From: Polynucleobacter duraquae
GTDB lineage: Bacteria; Pseudomonadota; Gammaproteobacteria; Burkholderiales; Burkholderiaceae
DNA length: 64,000 bases
Direction: 5' to 3'
Assembly: GCF_000973625.1 (NCBI RefSeq)
Contig: NZ_CP007501.1
Coordinates: 1,736,001-1,800,000, forward strand
Position 1 is the stretch's first letter. The number at the start of each line of letters is the position of its first letter. The position numbers and the translations under genes were made by a program. Positions 14,730 through 22,454 of this stretch are shown piece by piece. The notes under the pieces were generated by a model. That model was given only the letters and a program-made list of their open reading frames with translations. It did not search any database and was not told the origin of the DNA.

Positions 14730-16097
14730 ATGTCAAACATAACCGCGATTTCCTACCTCATTTCATCGGTGCTCTTCATCCTCGCCTTGCGTGGATTGTC
14801 TTCACCAACCACATCACGTCAAGGTAATACCTTCGGCATGATCGGCATGCTGCTTGCCGTGATCACCACCTTCATGATTCCTGACTTTAAACCTGTCTTC
14901 TCATTGATTATTGGTGCGGTTGTTGCGGGTGCAATCATCGGAATACTTGCTGCTAAACGCGTGCAAATGACCAAGATGCCAGAGCTCGTAGCATTAATGC
15001 ACTCTTTTGTTGGCTTATCAGCGGTATTGATTGCGATTGCAGCAGTATTTAATCCAGCCCAAGACCATACTGGCGCGCAAAAAATTGAGCTCTTTATTGG
15101 CGCATTTATTGGCGCGATCACCTTCACTGCTTCTATCATCGCTTTTGGGAAATTGTCCGGCAAGGTCAGTGGCAAATCGGTGACCTTTGCTGGCCAGCAC
15201 TTACTCAACCTCATTCTCGCAATTGCTATGGTTTCTGGTGGCGTCATGTATTTCATGACAGGTAGTCACGAAGCATTCTTAGTGATGTGTGCGATTGCTT
15301 TGGTGTTAGGTGTGACTTTGATCATCCCAATCGGTGGCGCAGATATGCCAGTGGTTGTATCGATGCTTAACAGTTACTCTGGTTGGGCGGCTGCAGGTAT
15401 TGGTTTTACATTAAACAATCCTGTATTAATTATTGCTGGCGCTTGCGTAGGCTCTTCTGGCGCGATTCTGTCTTACATTATGTGTAAGGCAATGAACCGC
15501 TCTATCTTGGCAGTCTTGCTTGGTGGATTCGGTGCCGAAGCTTCTGCCGGTGGTGCTGATGATGGTGGTCCAAAGAACTATAAAACCGGTTCACCAGAAG
15601 ATGCTGCCTTCCTGATGGAGAATGCCGATACAGTTGTGATTGTTCCTGGCTATGGCTTGGCAGTTGCTCGTGCTCAGCACGCACTAAAAGAATTAACAGA
15701 AAAACTGACTCATCATGGTGTGACCGTGAAGTACGCCATTCATCCAGTAGCGGGTCGCATGCCTGGTCATATGAATGTACTCTTGGCTGAGGCTGAAGTT
15801 CCATACGATCAAGTATTTGAGATGGAAGATATCAACAGCGACTTTGGTCAAGCTGATGTCGTGTTGGTACTTGGTGCAAACGACGTGGTAAACCCTGCTG
15901 CTCGTACGCCAGGTAGCCCAATATTTGGCATGCCGATTTTGGAGGCATTTAAAGCTAAAACAATTATTGTCAACAAGCGCTCGATGGCTGCAGGTTATGC
16001 CGGCCTTGATAACGAACTCTTCTATATGGATAAAACTATGATGGTCTTCGGTGATGCGAAGAAGGTTGTGGAGGATATGGTGAAGTCTGTCAGCTAG
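14730..16097 (+). CDS. pntB: NAD(P)+ transhydrogenase subunit beta
   Basis: Completes the transhydrogenase: the N-terminal two thirds supply the remaining membrane helices (dII), and residues about 280-455 form the NADP(H)-binding dIII domain. dIII motifs are VIVPGYGLAVARAQ, HPVAGRMPGHMNVLLAEA and the C-terminal KRSMAAGYAGLDNELFY. The 455-aa length is normal. It ends the pnt operon, and a strong terminator follows 13 bases after the stop. Confidence 0.97.
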   Translation: MSNITAISYLISSVLFILALRGLSSPTTSRQGNTFGMIGMLLAVITTFMIPDFKPVFSLIIGAVVAGAIIGILAAKRVQMTKMPELVALMHSFVGLSAVLIAIAAVFNPAQDHTGAQKIELFIGAFIGAITFTASIIAFGKLSGKVSGKSVTFAGQHLLNLILAIAMVSGGVMYFMTGSHEAFLVMCAIALVLGVTLIIPIGGADMPVVVSMLNSYSGWAAAGIGFTLNNPVLIIAGACVGSSGAILSYIMCKAMNRSILAVLLGGFGAEASAGGADDGGPKNYKTGSPEDAAFLMENADTVVIVPGYGLAVARAQHALKELTEKLTHHGVTVKYAIHPVAGRMPGHMNVLLAEAEVPYDQVFEMEDINSDFGQADVVLVLGANDVVNPAARTPGSPIFGMPILEAFKAKTIIVNKRSMAAGYAGLDNELFYMDKTMMVFGDAKKVVEDMVKSVS

Positions 16098-16110
16098 TGT
16101 TTCTCCAACC

Positions 16111-16147
16111 AAATAAAAGAGCCGCCTAAAAGCGGCTTTTTTATTTG
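16111..16147 (+). terminator. Rho-independent terminator after pntB
   Basis: A GC-rich stem AGCCGC/GCGGCT with a short loop is followed by a run of T. It is flanked by an A run on the left that pairs with the T run, giving near-perfect symmetry, so it could stop transcription from both sides. It closes the pnt operon. Confidence 0.9.
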
Positions 16148-16178
16148 GCAAAGAAAATAGAAGTTTTCAAGCAAAAAT

Positions 16179-16406
16179 CTATTCAGATGCCCGATCTCTA
16201 CTAGATGGTCTAGCCACACCATCTTCACTAATTAAAGTCTGATATCCAAGACTGGAATTGCCGAGATTATATTTTGCAACCTTTTTAAGAGTTAGATGGG
16301 AATGAATACGCTCCAAGCAAAAGGCAATTATTCGCCTCTGATATCCCGAAAATTCTTTTTGCTTATGGCGCAAATAAGCCCTTGTACACCCCTCTAGCGT
16401 GGTCAT
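16179..16406 (-). CDS. Small ORF of unknown function, possible regulator fragment
   Basis: A 75-aa open frame from an ATG at 16406. I do not recognise it with confidence. The middle (RRIIAFCLERIHSHLTLKKVAKYNL) has the look of the first helix-turn-helix of AraC-type regulators, where an 'ieenl...LtleelA' pattern is common, but the second helix-turn-helix is absent and no ribosome site precedes the ATG. It may be a remnant of a regulator gene or chance. It lies in the AT-rich stretch between the pnt terminator and the next small gene; nothing else is visible in that 370-base stretch. Confidence 0.3.
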   Translation of the reverse strand: MTTLEGCTRAYLRHKQKEFSGYQRRIIAFCLERIHSHLTLKKVAKYNLGNSSLGYQTLISEDGVARPSSRDRASE

Positions 16407-16521
16407 ATCTAGAAACTAAAGAGTGGCTTTTTATGACCAACAATTACAGGGAGAGCCAACAAATAAATTTTAATAAAATATTAAATTCGAATCAGAATAG
16501 TATATAAACACCCCATTAGAC

Positions 16522-16875
16522 ATGCAAATAGCAATCATCCTAGCGATCTGCGTCGCAGTATTCCTTGCAGCATTCCCTTTAAAAAATTATCTTATCTTAA
16601 AAAAAATAAAAAAAGATGAAGCAAGGTGGACGAATTGGCTTGCGGAAAGACCGAATGCTGAGGAATATTGCAAATTGCATAATTTTGACTTTGAGGCACC
16701 ACTATGCGATTACTGCAAGAATGACAGGCTACTACCTAATTTAGAAATGGTTTTGCCATATCAACCTAAATTTGGATTTATAGATATATCAGTTTCAAAG
16801 AAATCCTTTTTCAAAACATACATCTGTGCAAAATGTGGCAGTCAGCCATATCGAGAAAAAACTATAGCCACTTAA
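16522..16875 (+). CDS. Small membrane-anchored protein with a four-cysteine zinc-ribbon-like motif, unknown function
   Basis: Not a family I can name. The 117-aa product starts with one hydrophobic span (residues 2-26), then a Lys-rich stretch, and two CxxC knuckles: CDYC near residue 63 and CAKC near residue 105. Together these could bind one metal ion on the cytoplasmic side. The upstream region is very AT-rich, with TATATA close to the start. It converges on the RgpF-like gene. Base composition is lower in GC than the flanking core genes, as in the rest of this islet. Confidence 0.6.
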   Translation: MQIAIILAICVAVFLAAFPLKNYLILKKIKKDEARWTNWLAERPNAEEYCKLHNFDFEAPLCDYCKNDRLLPNLEMVLPYQPKFGFIDISVSKKSFFKTYICAKCGSQPYREKTIAT

Positions 16876-16896
16876 TATAAAGTAACGCTAAAGAGT

Positions 16897-17682
16897 CTAA
16901 TTTTCCATTCCATCAACTAATAACAGTCTAAATTTTTCATCTGCTTGGGCCCTTAATATAAGGGGATCTAACTTTAACCTGAAGGGGTTAATTTTGAACA
17001 GTCCAATCTTCAAAACTCCATATTTATCAAGTATTTCCTCAAAATTCCCATGCATCGGGTCAAGAATCATTTGCGATTTAGCTGGGGAATAAATTGAAGT
17101 TTTTGTATAGCCAAGTTCATCTATGAATTTGCTCAATCCAATTTCGTAATTTCTAATTATTTGATCCTTATTAACAAGCAACTCCAAGCCACTCCACCAT
17201 GCAATGAATCTCTCATCGTTTAGGACTCTTTTCCCAAATGAAAGCAAAAAGCTTTGTAAATGTGGATATATAGTCCCATCGGATAAGTGCAATGTTAGGC
17301 CTACAAAATCTGAATCCAATTTCGATAACCCATCAAAGAAATAATTCTTTATAAATTTTTCCGCATCACTAATAACAAAAGACGTATTCATTAGAGTTAA
17401 CCTATCGAAAGTCTCCCCAAGACCCTCACATCCAATACTGGTGTCAACTAATAGGGAAACACCTAGTCGATAAGAAAAAAAGTCATAGCCAATATTTTCT
17501 CGGAGATGGCACTCAACAAAATCAGGAATTAAAGCTCTTTGAGCTTCAGATAAATTTGTCGATACAAAAATTAATCTCTTAAATGAGCCCTGGCAGGCCT
17601 CTAAAAAATTTAATGTATCAGACCGTAATTGTCCATCTTGATGAAAATGAGCCACAACAAGAGCTTGATTTGATGGATGCAT
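16897..17682 (-). CDS. RgpF-like rhamnan synthesis protein
   Basis: A 261-aa protein resembling the rhamnan synthesis F (RgpF) family, which takes part in building rhamnose-containing surface polysaccharides. Family-like features are the N-terminal VVAHFHQDGQL strand, the phrase IFVSTNLSEAQ, RENIGYDFFSYRLG (the 'N-x-G-x-D' segment) and LTLMNTSFVI. Known RgpF-containing proteins are often longer or fused to glycosyltransferases; this one is a stand-alone domain. A GT2 gene lies upstream on the same strand, 114 bases away, supporting a glycan role. The acceptor and sugar cannot be read from sequence. Confidence 0.72.
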   Translation of the reverse strand: MHPSNQALVVAHFHQDGQLRSDTLNFLEACQGSFKRLIFVSTNLSEAQRALIPDFVECHLRENIGYDFFSYRLGVSLLVDTSIGCEGLGETFDRLTLMNTSFVISDAEKFIKNYFFDGLSKLDSDFVGLTLHLSDGTIYPHLQSFLLSFGKRVLNDERFIAWWSGLELLVNKDQIIRNYEIGLSKFIDELGYTKTSIYSPAKSQMILDPMHGNFEEILDKYGVLKIGLFKINPFRLKLDPLILRAQADEKFRLLLVDGMEN

Positions 17683-17796
17683 TTTTATTTAAGCCGCGTA
17701 AATATAGGTTGAGATTAAAGTAATTCTTTTTTTAAAAGATGAGGGTACTTTCTCATGCCCGTTAAAAAATGTAAAAGAATCGATTAATTTCATCCT

Positions 17797-18558
17797 TTAA
17801 CCGCGGCCATTAATAATTTTATTAAGTGTGATTGAATTTGCACGGATCTGTGTATTCGAAATTCTTAAGCCCTCATATGAAAGCTGGCGATATAAATCTC
17901 CAGATAGCCATTTATTAGAGAAATATAGTGCGTCTCTAGCTTTAATAGTATTCAAATGGTCATTTTTTGACTCAGTAGATGATGTTCCAACATGATTGAC
18001 ATATGCATCATGAGCAACAGTAACTCTCCAGCCGCGAGCTCTAGCCGTAAATGAATAGTCTGCATCCGAGCAAATAAATTGCATATTTTCATCCAGCAAA
18101 CCGATCTCCCTAATCATCTCTACTCGCAATAACATCGCAGCGCCATTTGCCCAATAGGTATCAAAATCTGCTGTGATCGTAGCTAATTTCTCGGTAGAGT
18201 GCCTCCCAACAGGAAAGGCGTCATAACTCCCACTCCAAAAAACCTCTCCTCCGCTTGGATTAATCTGGATTGGGCAGCATATCCCGCATTTCTGATTGTT
18301 ATCCATGGAATTGACAAGTTTATTGATTGTTTCCTTCTGAAGAAAAGCATCTTGATTCAAAACGAGAATGTACTTAATACCAGTCATCTGGCTATATTTT
18401 CTTAATCCTTCATTGACAGCTCTGGTGTAGAGAATGTTGTCGTCACTGTTATCGCGAATATATGCTTCAACAGGTGAATATGCTTGACTCTCTATTGATA
18501 GCTTGCAGCCTGCTAGAGCTTCTGGATTTTTATAGTACGGAATTATGATTGGAATCAT
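17797..18558 (-). CDS. Family 2 glycosyltransferase
   Basis: A 253-aa GT-A fold transferase. The N-terminal strand MIPIIIPYYKNPEAL and the RDNSDDN segment form the nucleotide-sugar pocket. LVLNQDAFLQKE (about residues 88-99) holds the acidic metal-binding position, WANGAAMLLR is the acceptor-side loop, and ICSDADYSFTARARGW corresponds to the ED-type catalytic region of rhamnosyl-like transferases. There are no membrane spans. With the RgpF-like gene downstream it forms a two-gene glycan module. Sugar specificity unknown. Confidence 0.85.
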   Translation of the reverse strand: MIPIIIPYYKNPEALAGCKLSIESQAYSPVEAYIRDNSDDNILYTRAVNEGLRKYSQMTGIKYILVLNQDAFLQKETINKLVNSMDNNQKCGICCPIQINPSGGEVFWSGSYDAFPVGRHSTEKLATITADFDTYWANGAAMLLRVEMIREIGLLDENMQFICSDADYSFTARARGWRVTVAHDAYVNHVGTSSTESKNDHLNTIKARDALYFSNKWLSGDLYRQLSYEGLRISNTQIRANSITLNKIINGRG

Positions 18559-18640
18559 TTTTATCTAAATATATCGATAGTTTAGCCACTCAATTTTATT
18601 TTACTTTTCTCATTTAATCGAAACTATTATCATTTAATGC

Positions 18641-18671
18641 AAAACGCCTGGTCTTTTGAACCAGGCGTTTT
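18641..18671 (-). terminator. Rho-independent terminator after groEL
   Basis: Perfect 11-base arms (AAAACGCCTGG / CCAGGCGTTTT) around a nine-base loop. A T run ends the hairpin on the minus strand. It lies about 40 bases past the groEL stop and also separates groEL from the glycosyltransferase gene transcribed in the same direction. Confidence 0.88.
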
Positions 18672-18709
18672 AGTTTCTACAGCTAGATAGCTGAGGAAAT
18701 TAACAGCAA

Positions 18710-20377
<1,668 letters not shown>

Positions 20378-20388
20378 TTAGGTACTAA

Positions 20389-20679
20389 TTACTTCTGTAC
20401 AACAGCCATGATGTCTTCTTCGCGCATGACGAGAAGCTCATCGCTGCCGACCTTAACTGTTTGACCTGCATATTTGCCAAATAACACGCGATCGCCAACT
20501 TTGACGTCTGGTGCATTCAACTTACCGCTGTCATCACGCTTGCCTGGGCCAACTGCCAATACTTCGCCTTGATCCGGCTTTTCAGCAGCAGCATCCGGAA
20601 TGATGATTCCAGAGGCAGTTTTTGATTCTTGATCTAAACGTTTAATGATTACGCGATCATGTAAAGGACGCAGATTCAT
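20389..20679 (-). CDS. groES: Co-chaperonin GroES
   Basis: 96-aa lid of the GroEL cage. Family features are the N-terminal [15 protein letters not shown], the mobile loop around residues 17-32 ([14 protein letters not shown]), GKYAGQTVK and the C-terminal EEDIMAV. AGGAG precedes the ATG. First gene of the groES-groEL operon. Confidence 0.98.
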   Translation of the reverse strand: MNLRPLHDRVIIKRLDQESKTASGIIIPDAAAEKPDQGEVLAVGPGKRDDSGKLNAPDVKVGDRVLFGKYAGQTVKVGSDELLVMREEDIMAVVQK

Positions 20680-20787
20680 TCCTTCTCCTATGTTAGTAAG
20701 TGTTAACTAATTAAAAAACCAATATAAATCAATATGTTGCATTCTCCTAACACGCAAAAACAAGCTTTTCAGCTGAATAAGCCTGTT

Positions 20788-20814
20788 TTAGCACTCGCGT
20801 GTAGGGAGTGCTGA
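20788..20814 (-). promoter_or_regulatory. CIRCE operator (HrcA binding site) of groES-groEL
   Basis: TTAGCACTC, nine spacer bases, then GAGTGCTGA: the CIRCE inverted repeat TTAGCACTC-N9-GAGTGCTAA with a single mismatch. It sits immediately downstream of the -10 box on the groES strand, the classical place for repression by HrcA. hrcA itself is not in the window. Confidence 0.93.
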
Positions 20815-20843
20815 TTATATAGGTCTGTTTCTAAGGATTTCAA
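20814..20843 (-). promoter_or_regulatory. groES-groEL promoter, sigma-70 type with a sigma-32-like -35
   Basis: On the minus strand TTGAAA (20838-20843) and TATAAT (20814-20819) are separated by 18 bases. The -35 reads CCTTGAAA, which also matches the heat-shock sigma-32 -35 (CTTGAAA), and CCTATAT around the -10 partly resembles a sigma-32 -10. Dual use by both sigma factors is plausible but inferred. Confidence 0.72.
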
Positions 20844-20862
20844 GGGCAAATTCACCTTAAAT

Positions 20863-20892
20863 TTCAAATGAGACTCCTGCTCTTTCTATAAT
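20863..20892 (+). promoter_or_regulatory. Putative promoter of the EAL-like/regulator/kinase operon
   Basis: TTCAAA (20863-20868), 18 bases, then a perfect TATAAT (20887-20892), pointing toward the signalling operon and divergent from the groES promoter about 20 bases away. The -35 is weak (four of six), so an activator may be needed. Confidence 0.5.
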
Positions 20893-20904
20893 GGAGCTAG
20901 GCAA

Positions 20905-20920
20905 GTAGGTAGATTCCTAC
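20905..20920. promoter_or_regulatory. Palindrome GTAGG-N6-CCTAC, candidate response-regulator binding site
   Basis: A perfect 5-base inverted repeat lies between the putative promoter and the first gene of the signalling operon. Its ATTCCTAC half resembles the half-site known for BvgA (TTTCCTA) and the EvgA box (TTCCTACA), regulators of the family encoded in this operon. This is a suggestion from pattern only; a single short palindrome can occur by chance. Confidence 0.4.
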
Positions 20921-20996
20921 ACACAAATAAGCCTTAAGCCCTTACTCCTCCAATCTGTCCTGCCTAGACTGACTGTTCAATGATTGGAGAATGCTG

Positions 20997-21824
20997 ATGA
21001 GCCCGAAATCCCGGCTGTACACGCTTGTAAAGGCTTGGAAGAACAAACCCTTCCAAGAAGTACGCGATGCCTGCGGCCAGCCTTGGCTTGGTCTTAGTGG
21101 CGAAGCGCTAGAAGAACACCAATCCTGGTCCCAGCGACAAGCGATTAGTAACGAACCCATCTTTAATAGCCAAGGAACCAAGCTGACGAGCTCTTTATTT
21201 AGACCATTACTGACCGCCACCGACTCACAGCTCCTCAGATTGTTCATGGAGGGCTTAGACACTATTACGTATTGGTACCGTAGCGGACGCTTCATTCCGG
21301 GCATCTTACCGATGCCAGCACAATATCTTGCATCCAGTAGTTTTATAGATGCTTTAAGCGATCTGATGCTGAATTCACGACTCCCTGTTGGCTTAGTGAG
21401 TTTAGGCATGCATAAACTCAGCGATATCGATTCCATGGAATCGTGTATGGAAGGTTTGTTGCGAATGCGTCGCCTTGGTGTCCTTATCCATCTGCTTCAT
21501 TTTTCTGGCACCAGCCCACAAATCCGCTTGATTGAAGAAATTGAGCCCGATGGCATTCATATTGAGATGGGGCAATTTCGAGCCGATGGCTTACCAAAAG
21601 AAATGATTGCTCTTGGCCAGAAGTTTCGCACCCAAATTTATGCCAGCAACATCACCCTGGTAAAGGATTTAGAAAATGTCATGGCAATGGGAGCGCGCCA
21701 TAGCTATGGCGGACTCATGATGCCTCCAGTAAGCCGACATCAAATGCTACACCTGAGCGATAGCCGCATCGCCAAGGCCATTTTTTCGCTGCACCCTCAT
21801 AAAACCCAAAATGGAGACAAGTAA
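20997..21824 (+). CDS. Degenerate EAL-domain protein, BvgR-like in context
   Basis: A 275-aa cytosolic protein recognisable as an EAL domain only by its backbone pattern. The strand-loop normally holding LxxLGVxxALDDFGTG reads LGVLIHLLHFSG (from about residue 160), the 'D-x-I-K-I-D' strand reads PDGIHIEM (from about 184), the 'AEGVE' strand reads YASNIT, and the final 'QGY...P' loop reads YGGLMMPP. All acidic and lysine residues for metal binding and c-di-GMP hydrolysis are therefore replaced, so phosphodiesterase activity is unlikely. I choose the ATG at 20997, seven bases after GGAG; the in-frame ATG at 20991 sits too close. Its stop overlaps the regulator start (TAATG). Confidence 0.72.
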   Translation: MSPKSRLYTLVKAWKNKPFQEVRDACGQPWLGLSGEALEEHQSWSQRQAISNEPIFNSQGTKLTSSLFRPLLTATDSQLLRLFMEGLDTITYWYRSGRFIPGILPMPAQYLASSSFIDALSDLMLNSRLPVGLVSLGMHKLSDIDSMESCMEGLLRMRRLGVLIHLLHFSGTSPQIRLIEEIEPDGIHIEMGQFRADGLPKEMIALGQKFRTQIYASNITLVKDLENVMAMGARHSYGGLMMPPVSRHQMLHLSDSRIAKAIFSLHPHKTQNGDK

Positions 21825-22447
21825 TGAGAAAACGCGTGATGTTGGTAGATGACCATCCAGCTATGCTGATGGCATTAAAAAGTATGTTGCAAGATCAATT
21901 GCTTTTTGAGATCGCAGGACAGGCGCAGCATGGTGAAGAGTGCCTACGCTCAATCAAAGAAGTAAATCCTAATATGGTCATCTTAGATTTAGATATGCCC
22001 AAGACAGATGGCTTTGATGTCATCCGCCGCATTGGCTTGATGCATCCAGAAGTTCGTATTTTGGTGCTATCTAGCCTGGATGAAGCAGTCTATGGTGGCA
22101 GAGTGCGGTCCTTAGGTGCGCATGGTTTTGTGAATAAGACTGCTGGGGCTGATGTCATTTTGGCTGCATGTGTTGCTATCTCCCAGGGATATACCTTCTT
22201 TACACATGGCAAAAACGGTAATACCTCCCTGAGCGATAACGACAAATTGGCCTTGATATCGGATCGTGAGCTACAAGTCATGAAGTATCTGGGCAAAGGC
22301 AATACCAACCAGCAGATATCAGACCTACTGCACATTAGCAATAAGACAGTAGCAACCTACAAGACCAGAGTCTTTGACAAACTAGGTATTAATAATATTG
22401 CTGACTTGATCTTGTTCTGCCGCATGAACAACATCATCGAAAGCTAA
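21824..22447 (+). CDS. NarL/FixJ (LuxR)-family response regulator, BvgA/EvgA-like
   Basis: A 207-aa regulator with an N-terminal receiver domain: acidic pocket D9-D10 in MLVDDHPAM, phosphoacceptor D55 in VILDLDMPKTDG and conserved Lys in FVNKTAG. The C-terminal LuxR-type helix-turn-helix covers about residues 140-200 (SDRELQVMKYLGKG ... SNKTVATYKTRVFDKL). It is coupled by overlap to the EAL-like gene and followed after seven bases by the hybrid kinase, its likely phosphodonor. The receiver phrase 'ALKSMLQDQLLFEIAGQA' and overall build are as in BvgA and EvgA. Target genes are unknown; autoregulation is possible. Confidence 0.93.
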   Translation: MRKRVMLVDDHPAMLMALKSMLQDQLLFEIAGQAQHGEECLRSIKEVNPNMVILDLDMPKTDGFDVIRRIGLMHPEVRILVLSSLDEAVYGGRVRSLGAHGFVNKTAGADVILAACVAISQGYTFFTHGKNGNTSLSDNDKLALISDRELQVMKYLGKGNTNQQISDLLHISNKTVATYKTRVFDKLGINNIADLILFCRMNNIIES

Positions 22448-22454
22448 AAACTGT

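Noticed and set aside
20942..21436. Minus-strand open frame of 164 codons over the EAL-like gene
   Set aside because: The plus-strand gene is supported by a ribosome site, overlap with the regulator and EAL-like pattern; the antisense frame has none of these.
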